Below, piece after piece: positions 52,962 through 64,000 of a stretch of DNA of 64,000 bases. Made by a program: the position numbers and the translations under genes. Within the stretch, counting starts at the first letter, position 1. The number at the start of each line of letters is the position of its first letter. Below the pieces are notes generated by a model. That model did not search any database. It was not told where the DNA came from and was given only the letters and a program-made list of their open reading frames with translations. The stretch is from Paulownia fortunei (taxonomy: Eukaryota > Streptophyta > Magnoliopsida > Lamiales > Paulowniaceae). Where the stretch lies: assembly GCA_019321725.1 (NCBI GenBank), contig CM033117.1:124001-188000 (forward strand), in the 5' to 3' direction.

Positions 52962-53849
52962 CAGATTCAATGGAAAAAAGTAAATATTAAAATAAATTAC
53001 ATTGAAACTTCGATGAAATTTGAATTTAAAATATTAAAATTTCATCATTTATTACTTGAAATATGATTCGTTATCTATTTAACACAAGGATTCACACGAC
53101 ATACTTTGGTCGAGGTTCAATACAAATGAGTCTATTAATATGTTTAATTATTTTATAACTAGTTTAAAACATTTTGATTTATCAAACTTTAATATCGAAG
53201 GATTTTCCTTCAATAATTACTATATCTAGAAACAAATGCCCATTGCAATAGCCCAAAAAAAAAAAAAAAAAACTAATTACAATAAAGAAAACCCTTATCA
53301 TAAATAATAAAAATAAATACTACTGATAAGTAGGAATAACTCTATCCGAAATTGTTAAAGATTGAATGCTGGATAATCTAATCCGCACTAGCACCCCTAT
53401 ATATAAAATGGAGGGATTGCCAAATGTCCCAGTGATTGTTCTCTGACCAAAAAAATTAGTCTCTCATTAATTAAAACCTTAACAATGATTAATGTGTTTT
53501 AAGTCAAAGGTTTCAATGTGCGTGAAATAAAATAAACTCAAAAGAGTCATTCATATGGTCATATGATTGCAGCCCCATCCACGTGCTTTACATCCCCAAT
53601 GTGGTATGGATATCTTAATCCGGACCAAACATCTAAAAATTTCCTAAACCATGCATTCTCTCAATAGCTTCTTGCAGTTGTTCCACGGCAATCTCGTGAT
53701 TGGCGCACTACCAACTATCCAAGAGTTGGGAATTTGGACTCCTCGACCACCCAAAGTTTTGAGATACCTAAAATAATCATAAAAGGGTGCTGGGTGTGGG
53801 TCCAGCCTACGATTCCTCATGCTTAAATCAATTATCGATGATTAGAGTT

Positions 53850-54140
53850 AAAAAAAATTAAATTATTTGATTGGAAATTAATTATTTTAAAATTTATTTG
53901 AGTTTTAACTTAACAAATTAAATTTAAATATATTAATTCGTTCAATAACATTTAAAGTTCAGCTTGAACTCGACTCGATTAGTGAAAAAAATGAAAAAAT
54001 ATATGTAAAAAATTCAAATTACTCGATTTTAATTCTTATTCAACTCAATTAAATTAACAATCAAAATAAGTTCAAACATAATTTTTAAAATTCGATAAAA
54101 ATTTAAATATACTTGAAAAGTATCATATTCAAATTGGTTG
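53850..54140. repeat. Degenerate dispersed repeat, family R2, copy 3
   Basis: Same orientation as 46150-46420 and inverted relative to 26590-26900. Contains CTTGAACTCGACTCGATTAG, an A/TATATG block, then AATTACTCGATTTTAATTC. Non-coding. Confidence 0.5.
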
Positions 54141-54592
54141 AATTAGTTTACATCGGTGGAATGAAAATAGCAAGAGATTAAGGAGAATAAAGGTGGTCAG
54201 CATTTAGGAATTCACTACTTGGTGGTCTTAAGGAATGTTGAACCACTCAAGTCACTACTTGGCTTGAATCGAAAATCTTATAATTGTAAGATAATTACTG
54301 TTTTAACATTTAACATTTAAATATTAGTATCTCTGTTTGGCATTAATAAATATTTATTTGAGATTAAATATAATAAGAGCTTAATTCAAATTCAAGCTCG
54401 TTAAAAGATTCAAAATTACATAACACGTTGTAGGACTACTAATTTTGATCCAATTACATCCTACGTACTCAAACCCCATCAAATGAAGAGAGGACGAAAT
54501 GAAGTGTCAATTGATATGCGAACACACCTATCTATCCTTGTTTGGGATGTGTGCAAAGACAAAAGTATAAAAATTGATTAGTGATAGACCTA

Positions 54593-54613
54593 CCCCACCC
54601 CCCACCCCCCCCT
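54593..54613 (-). other. C-rich tract (G-quadruplex motif on minus strand)
   Basis: Runs of 4, 6 and 8 C separated by single A. On the minus strand it is a cluster of long G-tracts. Followed by an A-rich stretch. Confidence 0.5.
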
Positions 54614-55028
54614 CAAAAAACAAAAAAGAAAAAAAAAACCCAAAAAAGAGAATATTTAGCACCCTTAGGCCTTGTTTGGCTACATTTTTTTTCATTATTT
54701 TCAAATGTATTTTTATTTTTACATTAATTTTTGTGAGAGAGTAAAAATATGTTTAGATAAAGATTAGAAATATTAACTATATTGGATTAAAAATAATATT
54801 TTAAAGGAAAGAGTGAAAAATAATGGATCCTATTATTTTCTTTATATCTCATCAGTTAAAATATGTTGGGTTGATAAATTAATAATTAATATATTATGAG
54901 TTCTATTATAAGAAGAGAAATTATTATTTAATTACTTACAAATTTTAATTATTTTAAAATTATTAGAACAACATATCAAATATTAATAGTATAATTCCTA
55001 CTTTGACTAAATAGAACTTTAAGTTTGT

Positions 55029-55190
55029 AAGTATAAAAATAAACACAAGTATTATTTTTAATAAAAATATACAAAATAAATACGTTTTTGGCGTTTTGAT
55101 TTGAAATTGATAGTTATAAGTATGAAAATAAACACAAGTATTATTTTTAATGAAAATATGCAAATAAAATAAATACGTTTTTGGTGTTTT
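55029..55190. repeat. Imperfect direct duplication, 89-bp period
   Basis: AAGTATAAAAATAAACACAA at 55029 recurs as AAGTATGAAAATAAACACAA at 55118. Both continue through AGTATTATTTTTAAT and end in AATACGTTTTTGG.GTTTT. About 72 bp per copy with a 17-bp spacer. Confidence 0.8.
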
Positions 55191-55313
55191 AAATAGTAGA
55201 AAAGACAAAAACAGAAAATAAAAATAAAAAGAAGCAAGGCTTTAATATTTCTATTTTTTATTAGGATTTTACATACAAAAAGTTAACCCATGATATCATC
55301 CACAAATTAAAGT

Positions 55314-55316
<3 letters not shown>

Positions 55317-55369
<53 letters not shown>
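55317..55369. repeat. (TA)n microsatellite
   Basis: About 26 uninterrupted TA units. Confidence 0.95.
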
Positions 55370-55374
<5 letters not shown>

Positions 55375-55600
55375 TACAACATGCTGGACAGAAAAAGAAG
55401 GCACTACAAAATCCAGGATTATCTTAGCTTTATGTAGTTTGAAAGGACTGCATGATGTAATGTACCGGACATCTTCTGAATCTACAAAGTCAGGCCGGCA
55501 CTGTTCAGATTATTCTCGTGAATTTTAAGTTTGGCCGAAATACCAACCAACCTAGTTGACATATGAAGATTTGTCTTAATTTGGTCGTCTTAGACTCTTA

Positions 55601-55603
<3 letters not shown>

Positions 55604-55635
<32 letters not shown>
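55604..55635. repeat. (TA)n microsatellite
   Basis: About 16 TA units. Confidence 0.9.
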
Positions 55636-55639
<4 letters not shown>

Positions 55640-56198
55640 TTATCTTCATTGAATTTCTTTATTTAGACCATTTTTAGAAAGGGATACACTATATTATGTG
55701 GCTTTTAAATGATTCCAGAAACTCCCAACCATAGACTTTTACTTCTCCACACATAAAAAATATGGTAGAAAACTAATGACTACGACGATTTCCTAACAAA
55801 TGTTTTTAATTCAAATTATGGCACTAATAGCTGGTGAGGAGTAGCTCAATACTACTTTAATGAAAAATAAATACCTTCTGGTGGTGCTGTGCATGGAAAA
55901 CTTTTTTTTTTTTTGTAAGGTAAAAAGAAAAAGAAAAAGGTGAGATAATCAAATTCTTTCAAAGTATTCACTAATTTGATAATTATTATTTTGACTATTG
56001 GAGTATATTTCCATTAGGTTGGGCATGGAAATATCAAACTCTATTTTATAGGGTTTAAGTTGGGCAGAGTGTCTTTTCAACATTTATTAATTAGTCGTAG
56101 GAAATTTTAGTTTTAGCGTAGCATATAAGTTATTTTTATTTTTCATTAATAATGATGAAAATCGCAACTACTATTCACTATGTGTGTGCTGATAAACC

Positions 56199-56203
<5 letters not shown>

Positions 56204-56229
<26 letters not shown>
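56204..56229. repeat. (TA)n microsatellite
   Basis: About 13 TA units. Confidence 0.85.
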
Positions 56230-57325
56230 ATTCCAAGAAATAATTAATTATTAGGGTTATATAGTGGTTTTTTATTCCAAACTCTATCTTGAGTTATATG
56301 GGATGAGAGCCAATATAGGCAATTTATGATGTTTTCAAATAAGCATTACTTTGATTAAACTCGATATGACCTAAAACTTTGTGTTAAGTTCTTGATTGAG
56401 ATTGATTGTTCATACGTAAGTGTTCTCGGAAGCAATAATGTCTCTATATTAGCTAACCCTTTCTTGTCTTGCTTTTTGACTTGTGTGTGTTAGTTTAAAC
56501 TCATAATTCGATAGATTTTAAAATATTAGATGAAAGATAAAGTATGATTATTGTATCATACTTGACGATTCGGAGATGATTTTTATATGTACAGATTATG
56601 TTATTTTGAGATTTTGATTCGAATAATTGTTTGTAACAATTTTAACTTGTTATCCCATTGATTGATTCGCTTATAATTAATAATTCGTAGAGATAATGAT
56701 AATTCGTGAAATAAATAGAACTATATTTTCCTATTTATATATAGTACTAAACATGATTCCTACACAGATCTAAACATGCAATATAACTTTTACAAACGAT
56801 AATTAATAACTTCAAGGGACCTTATTTTGTATAATTAGCCAAAACTTTCCGACGATATTGTTTCATCATAAGAGAAAATAATGTATATGTATATGTAAAT
56901 TCCAAACATAACATTACAACTCTTGTATTTGATGAGAAATTAGATTAATATATAGCATTAAGAACGACAACAGAATAAGCAATATTATGAAATAGAGAAT
57001 AATAGGACATTTTATTTTATTCTTCTCAATGTCTCAAGAAAGAAAATGTCACACCCACAACATTAAGTGTTATGGGCTAAGGTTAATATAATTATAATTG
57101 CCAATGAAGCACACCGTAGCTCAATAGGAAAGACAGAGAAAAATGTGAATTCACTTTTACGAAATTACAATTTGTATGAAGAAATAGCCCAATAATACAC
57201 ATGGAAAAATCTCATTTATTGAAAAAAAAAAGTCATTTCCTTATTCCCAAACGCTGAATAAAAAGATGAAAAAGAACTCTCTGTCTTCACGTAAATGCAT
57301 GCAAATTCATGCAACTTTTGGGTCT

Positions 57326-58074
57326 CTAGGGCGGAGGATGACCACGACATCCCCAACCCCAACAACCGCCTTGGCTGCCACCACCTCCTCCTCCTCCCCC
57401 ACCCCATCCCCATCCTCCACCTTGGCCGCCACCACCACCACCGCCACCTCCTCCTCCTCCACTGCCACCACCTCCACCTCCACCTCCACCACCACTTCCT
57501 CCTCCCCCACCATTCCCACCACCCCATCCATGGCCACCTCCATTTCCTCCACCACCACCTCCCCCTCCTCCTCCTCCTCCTCCTCTCCTCCTCCTCCTCC
57601 TCCTCCCCCTCCACCACCACCTCCACCTCCTCCACCATTCCCTCCTCCCGAACCATTTCCTCCCGCATGTCTCCTTTTATGGCCTCTCCTTCCCCGTTTT
57701 CCACGACCACTCCCACCACCACCGCTTCCTCCACCACCACCACCTCCACTTCCACTTCCATTTCCACCCCCACTTCCACTTCCACCTCCACCTCCACCTC
57801 CGCTTCCACTTCCACCTCCACCTCCACCTCCACCTCCACTTCCAGTGCCGCCCTTCCCCATTTCATTCTTGCTGCCAGCTACCTCTCCATCAACCAAAGT
57901 TGTATTCCTTCTCTGTGCATGGCCACCATCATTATCAAATCCATGCAACAGCTTCCCCATGGATCTTGCCCCTTTAAACTGAACTCCAGCAGCACTTTCA
58001 TCCCGGCCAATGATCCCACAAATCAAGTAAGGACTCAACAAAATAGAAAATAAAAGAAATACCCCAAAACCCAT
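57326..58074 (-). CDS. Secreted glycine-rich protein, frame broken in the (GGA)n region
   Basis: Glycine-rich proteins with a signal peptide are usually cell-wall structural proteins. The start at 58074 (MGFGVFLLFSILLSPYLICG) gives a clean signal peptide. A Met 14 codons upstream (58116) is probably not in the transcript, because a TATATAAAC box lies just above it. After a charged part (RSMGKLLHGFDNDGGHAQRR) come long Gly tracts interrupted by Ser, Asn, Arg. Near 57584-57586 the GGA series slips by one base. The frame as given then turns into Glu/Val-rich sequence ending at 57307, whereas the frame one base away continues the Gly pattern with Trp, His and Gln (GGGHGWGGGN, GQGGGWGWGG) and ends QGGCWGWGCRGHPPP with a stop at 57326. 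The latter is the typical tail of such proteins, so I give those limits. Single exon. Rich GC content compared with surroundings. Confidence 0.75.
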
Positions 58075-58123
58075 TTCTAAAATTGTCTCAACTTGAGAAT
58101 GAGCTGACACACACAAACTTGCA

Positions 58124-58132
58124 GTTTATATA
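58124..58132 (-). promoter_or_regulatory. TATA box of glycine-rich protein gene
   Basis: CTATATAAA read on the minus strand, about 50 bases above the preferred start codon at 58074. A start of transcription 25-30 bases downstream would fall near 58095-58100, below the alternative Met at 58116. Confidence 0.6.
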
Positions 58133-61100
58133 GTGCAATTTTCATTTATGGTTTCGAATCGTGAAGGCCACTGACAGTTAGAAAGATATGGCAAAGGCTG
58201 CAAAAAGGAGATAGCTATGAGAGTCCAATTGTAAACCAGAATTCCTTTTGTATCAATTTTGTCCCCACTCACGTTGTCGTTAATTAACGCATGCCTAATA
58301 TTGTCTGGTCAGTCACCACCTAGAAAAACACAAGCAAGAAAGAAAAGAACGTAAAGAGAAAAGCTACAATACTTTCAAAGAAGACGAGGGAAAAAAAAAA
58401 GAAAAGAAGACAATAGCCAAAAATACATTTATTTGTTTCTATTGAAGTATTTATTTACCTTAGGAAAATTTTCTATTATGCATTTGGTATATATGACACC
58501 TCTCAATATAGTAGTACCACTTCATACATTCTAATTAGGGAAAATTATAAAAATCTTGTAGAATAAATTTTATATGAGAAAACCTATCAAATTATTTTTC
58601 AGACCATTCCACCAAGTTTTCATTCAAAAAATTTCAACGATTAAATTTTAACCTATGTTTGGAAGTAATTACCGATTTACTTCTTACTTTAAGAAATTCT
58701 TGATTTTTAGATATTCAATTTTAAATTTAGATTTCATTTAGTTGTATTCATTTATTTGTAGTAAAAACTTTTACAATACTTAATTTATGAACTTTGAAAA
58801 ATTTAATCTTTTGTTTAGCTCATTCAATTTTTAAAAGTAAGATTGTCTCTAGTATAATATATAAGTCTAAAAATTCAAAAAAATGTATTTCTCAAAAAAA
58901 TTGATCTAATTAAATTAAAATAATCATTGATACAAACCAATATGAACAACCTAAAGAAAAATTCCTATTGATATAAATCAATTTATTTATTTATTTAATT
59001 TAAAAAGTTATGGGTAATTTAGTCACCCAAAAAAAATGTTAGGTCTTTTAGAATGAAATTTGATGAAATGAGTTTGTGGGATTGAAAAATATATATTGAT
59101 TGTTTTATTGAAAATAAACTTTGTTATAAGGAGTTTGTAGTAATTTTCCCTTGTAATTATGTTCCAAATATGCCATAAACATTGTGGATATAATAATACC
59201 ATCTCATACATTTTACTTAGATGACATAATTACAATCACATAATGTATTTACCAGTGTAGAGAAATGTATTCCTTATAATTTTATTTATAATATTTGGTT
59301 GTGACTTAACTTTGAAAACAACAAAAAAAATATAAAAAAATGATGTATATTGTGTGATGGGGTAATAGATAGTGGGAAGGAGTGGGTTTTAATTCCTTGG
59401 CAAATGAGAATAGAGTTAGGAGCAAAAAAGTGGTAACCCCATGTGAGGTGATGTGATGGGGGGATTTGGTCCACTACTATTTGAGTGTGTTAATTGAAGA
59501 AATTGGAGAAGAAAAAAGAAAGTGGTTGCATTGTGGGCTAGCTTAGCTTGGTTGTAGTCTTGTGCACTCGTGACTCATAATTTTCTATAGGAGTGCATTC
59601 CAGGTAACTTCAATCTTGGCCACTACCATAAAATTTATACTATATACTAGTAATAATTCCCCTCCCATGTGAGGGATTTAAAAATAATTTCCTTTCCCTT
59701 TTCTTCAAGCAATTGCAACCAAAATCTTCTTGAGGAATGCAATCACAGTGATGTTGTTCGGTTTGAGGTTGACTGTAACTCTGATCCGAACTTATTTGAT
59801 TATCTATAATTAAGTAGATGCAGTCAAAACACATTAGATTTATTGAGAAGGCGTTCAATTAAAAAAATTCGATGTTTAAGTGAAATTGAGTTCAAAAAAG
59901 GATGATAAGCTAAATACGAACCAATATAATTGGAAGATTAAAAGTTATATTGTCCATTTTCTGTAGCAGTCCGAGAGTACTTATAAATAATGATCATACG
60001 GGGAGCATGTAACCAAATGGACAAATGTCTCCATCATATTGAGTTTTTCATGACAACGTGTGATGTTATCAACGACTTGTAATTCGTGTTAACTTGAACT
60101 CTAAGCTCGGTCGGATCCCAACACTTATAAAAGTTAGCGGATATTGATTTGTTTAGTGAATATACTTTATTAATAATGACAAAATAGATAAATCGCGTCT
60201 ACATACAACACACAGCTACTTCACCATTATATTGGTAAAATACGATTAGGTATAAAATATCAAATGTTCTATTATTATATCATATTAATAACGAGATTTA
60301 TACTGACATGGTATAACTCAAACTATTTGACGTTTTAATACTTGATTCATATGAAAATTTTCTTATTATTGCCCACTATTCATATAAGAATTTTCTTGTT
60401 AATACTATTTATATCTTGAGGACTTAAATGGTCAAACCTAAGTTGCATAACTACAATAGGAAGTTAAAATATTGATACACATGCAAGAGAGTGTCAAGAA
60501 ATTCTTTGATGTTTTTGAGGTATAGTGGTTCGAGATTCAATGTTGTTAAATTTACTTTTCTTTGTATAATAATAGAAAAACTTGTTTAGGAAAATTTAGG
60601 AACCGACTCTATTATACATTCTTGAATTCATAAATAATATCATCATCTCTTAGTACAAAAAATACTTTCAATATTCTATGCCTTTTCATTTCAATAAAAC
60701 ACTATTTACTTGATCTGTTGTGGGCCATTTCAAAGTTGGGCAGGGGGAACGAATAAGAAGCCCATTAATCAACCATAAGTGGGAGAAGACAACCGAGGCC
60801 CAATATTTCATCTTTTGGGCTCTACTCCTAGCCCACTTGTCATCCCTTTTTATTGAGTGTATTTGGGTTGGGTTACAATTACTTTGAATTAAGAGTAATT
60901 TAAAAAGGGGGACTTGCCTGTTTTGGGCCTGGACAAATCTATTGATAAATTGTTATGACTTCAATCCCAATTGAATTTAATTTTAAATAGTCAATTTGGT
61001 TATTTTTATATTCTGAAATCATCTTGTGATTTTTTTTAAAAATACTAATAAATAATTAATAAATGTTATGATTTGAAGTTTTTATATCATAAAAATTGTA

Positions 61101-64000
61101 AATTAAATATACTAAATTATTCAATTGATTCGGTAGTTTGATTTATACTGTAACTAATTGGGTATTCGTATATAGACAGGGATTAATTATTAGCATGAAC
61201 TTGTTGACCATCTAAAATTTTAGGACAAATTTCGTTCTAATTTTTCACACCGAGTCATAAAAAAATCTACAATAATATTAAAGAAACATAAGGTATAGAC
61301 TTCGGGCAATTTGCCTAGAAAAATACTACTCAAATAAAGGGTCTGTTAATACAAATACAGACAAGTTCTTGCAGATAATTGCATTTCAACATAAGAAAAA
61401 AGGAAGAAAAGTGAGTAAGATAGACCAAAAAAAAAAAAAAAAAAACTTTCTGCTTTTTTTGTAATATCTTAATTGAATTTGATTTAATGATCAATAAATT
61501 AAATTGAATTCTCTATTTTATATGTATCAAGATCCTTATACCAATCTATTTTATGTTTTCTTTTTTCCTAAAATGTACATGGAAATTCTGAAAAGTGGAG
61601 TGAGGAATTGTCAAAGTCAATGAAAATAGGACTTTTTTATAATGTGTTTTTTTCAACAAACAACCTTCTTCTTTTTTCATAATTATCAAGAAAGAAAATT
61701 TTTACATCCTCTAAAAATTCATAATATTGAAAATTCCAAGTCTTGGGCCTTCAAAGATGTGCTGTGAATTAATATTAGGGCCCTGAATAATCCAAATTTT
61801 ATATTATTTAATAGCATTGTATAGTTTTGGTTGGGGAGGACCGTTGTCAACTAACTTAAATTTAGTGGTAGACCTTGACTTGTTTTGGCTGCAAAGGACA
61901 ATAGAATATCAATAAATTATTTTATAATTGATATTAAAAAAATTAATCTATCTTATTTTTTCAAAAAATAATTATGTGTCAAAAAATGTGCTTTTTCAAT
62001 TTGATAATCAAACAATGTAGGGGAAAAAAATTAAACTTCAATTGATAATTAATTCGATAATTGATTCTTCAAGATAACAAACAAAAATTAATTTCGACCG
62101 AAGATGTCCTAATATCAATCAAGAACTGTTAATACATTTAAAAAGAAAATAAATAGAGTAGGCAGCAAAAAGTGACTTTTCAATTTTCCTTTACAAATAT
62201 CAATCTATAGTATTCTTCCTACAAGTTCCAATTTTAAGCTTGACTTTGCTTAGTGTTGGTGAAACCAATCATTCTTATTTTGGAAGAAGGCTCAAGGAAT
62301 TCTCACAAAGTTCTTCTAATGACCTAATTAGTTGGAAAAAAAGACAAAATTCTTATTGATTTGATTATTTTAAGAATTTATCGCTGTAATAATTAGGTGA
62401 TATTGCGATGCAAAGACATAACATGTAAAAGCGTTTGATACTATTTTGGATAATGTGGTAGGTACATAGTGCATTCCCATTCAACTTGGTTTAATGCAAT
62501 CTTCATTTTGAGGAAAATAAAGTAGAGAAAAAATGAGAACATAACACATGGTATATGCCAAATCTCCTAAAAATGGTAGGAGCAATTTTTATTCAACAAT
62601 TGGATTTCTCCCTCATATCTAATTGAAAAATATCTCTTTATATTAGTTAAATGTGTTTGTATTTAATAAAAATTCAAAAGTTAAGTTCAAGAGGTATATA
62701 AGAAAGACTCAAATCAACAGGCTTATCAAACCCAAATAGTCTATGCATCATATTATACTAAATTATATTTTTCGCGGAGATAAATATCCTCATTTTTCAT
62801 CTTTTTGAGGTACACATTTAATATTCAAACATTCACTTTTTATCGATTTATTACTGACTTGAGTACCAAAAGAATATCTCCAATCTAACTCGAGCACCCA
62901 TAACTATTTATTTGTATCGCAGGTAGAACCCTATCACCACTCACTTCTTATGAATGAGGATGAGGATGATGACGAGAAGACTCCTCTCGAAAACTCGAGA
63001 AGTTCCAACATTTGACACTATCACGTATAGTACCAACTTGCAACTGCAGCTGTGAAGTTTGGGGTATCGGCCTAATCACATTCGATGGGTGTCATTTAGG
63101 TTGATGAAAAAAATTGGAAGTCTAAGTCTGAGTCCACACTTGATTTCAAAAATATCTTTATATTTAAAATAATAACTCTCAGTTACTATTTTTGACGATA
63201 ATTAAATTAAATTTTAAAAATTTCACATCCAATCAAATTAGATACTTAAGAATAGAATGGAGGGAGTACCAATCATGTTAGGTTCTAACTCCATTTGACA
63301 AAAAAATCAGAATTCACTTCCCTATGAAGGTGGAAACCTAGCCATTTTTTAAAAGATGACGGGCTTCCACCATCAGTACACATAAGTCCCTCATGCCCAA
63401 AAGTCATCAACACTTGCATGCTTTAAAAGTTATGTACATAATGTGTGCATGTATGAGCTCTAACATCAAGTGGGATTGAATGTAATCCACTTATATGTTA
63501 TCTATCTCCAAGTCAAGCAAAATGGTTTTTCAATTATGTTAGAGCATTATATATATGCATGTGTGTATAATTTTACTATGTTATGGTAATAAAAATGAAT
63601 GAAAAATGAAAATTATAGTGCAAGAGCTTGACATTTTTGGTGTGTGAGGTCATAGTGACAGCATATTGAAGTAAGATAACACTTCTTTCACTTTCTTAGT
63701 GTAGGGTTCAAATTCAGCATTTTGTGGTCAACGAGTTCTTGTCTTAATAGTAAAATTGAGGTCCCGTTTTTCATCTGAAATATTTATGTATTTTAATAAT
63801 AATTTCTTTTTTTTTTTGAATGCGGATTTTCATTGAAAGCTATTAATTGCATTTAATTAATCATTGATATTTTGATATGATAAATCATATAGTTAATTAT
63901 TTTTCTGAAACAAAACATCACCTTTTTTTATTCATCTATACGTTTTATTCATTATTTCAAACTCATTATTAAATTTAATGTCGGTTAAATATGAAAACAT
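58133..64000. other. AT-rich spacer to window end
   Basis: No exon recognised on either strand. It holds the glycine-rich protein's upstream region, an LTR-like remnant (62670-62955) and a Stowaway-like end near 63255 (GAATGGAGGGAGTACCA). The rest is low-complexity A/T sequence. Confidence 0.5.
62670..62955. mobile_element. LTR-like remnant, copy 2
   Basis: Counterpart of 43850-44165 in the same orientation: TCAACAGGCTTATCAAACCC, AATAGTCTATGCATCATA, ATAAATATCCTCATTTTT, TTATTACTGACTTGAGTA and TTTGTATCGCAGGTAGAACC. No coding domain beside it. Confidence 0.45.

Larger units (their letters stand above)
50666..57325. other. AT-rich spacer
   Basis: Starts with the GATA 3' UTR (to roughly 50920). 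After that no exon recognised. Holds (TA)n tracts, a degenerate repeat (53850-54140), a C-rich tract at 54593-54613, an 89-bp-period duplication (55029-55190) and unassigned less AT-rich stretches near 53580-53830 and 55380-55560. Confidence 0.5.

Noticed and set aside
57216..58053. Long open frames (over 210 codons) on both strands across the glycine-rich gene
   Set aside because: Products of the GGA/GGT triplet repeat, which has no stops in any frame. Only the minus-strand frame with signal peptide and Gly-rich pattern fits a gene family.
43850..62955. One large LTR retrotransposon bounded by the two LTR-like pieces
   Set aside because: The interval holds a tRNA gene and two single-copy-type plant genes and no gag or pol domain, so the pieces are independent remnants.

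Overview
The window is nuclear DNA of a flowering plant. It is AT-rich, its genes are intron-containing with GT-AG junctions, and there are long gene-free spacers full of microsatellites, MITE-like elements and degenerate repeats. The proteins are plant families: a plant GH35 beta-galactosidase with a lectin tail, an SRS/STYLISH factor, a Golgi PMT methyltransferase, a plant GATA factor and a glycine-rich secreted protein. The overall look is that of a core eudicot; I cannot name the species from the sequence.

Layout. 1-4444 (+): 3' two thirds of a BGAL1/BGAL3-type beta-galactosidase in 15 exons, with both catalytic glutamates in the window. 5827-6010 (-): broken remnant of an h-type thioredoxin. 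6.0-19 kb: gene-poor spacer with a hAT-like non-autonomous element (9003-10021) and a two-copy repeat. 19252-20921 (-): SRS transcription factor. 21-32 kb: gene-poor AT-rich spacer. 32041-36266 (+): PMT26/27-like methyltransferase, 8 exons, 937 aa. 38141-40274 (+): F-box protein gene with three reading-frame breaks and one possible upstream exon. 41144-41659 (-): small oxidoreductase-like (OXLD1-type) protein. 44789-44859 (+): tRNA-Gly(GCC). 49549-50665 (+): GATA factor of the GATA5/6/7 type. 57326-58074 (-): secreted glycine-rich protein. 58.1-64 kb: AT-rich spacer with repeat remnants.

The genes do not form a pathway. Beta-galactosidase, the PMT methyltransferase and the glycine-rich protein all relate to cell-wall or Golgi biology, but plant gene order rarely carries functional meaning, so I read nothing into it.

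The most useful observation is a pattern. Three otherwise well-conserved genes (SRS, F-box, glycine-rich protein) each carry small indels that break the frame exactly where family similarity continues in the next frame, five sites in all. Two explanations fit: uncorrected long-read assembly errors, or real decay in those genes. It matters for anyone predicting genes here. I found no sign of a novel multi-gene system, CRISPR array or virus-like cluster.
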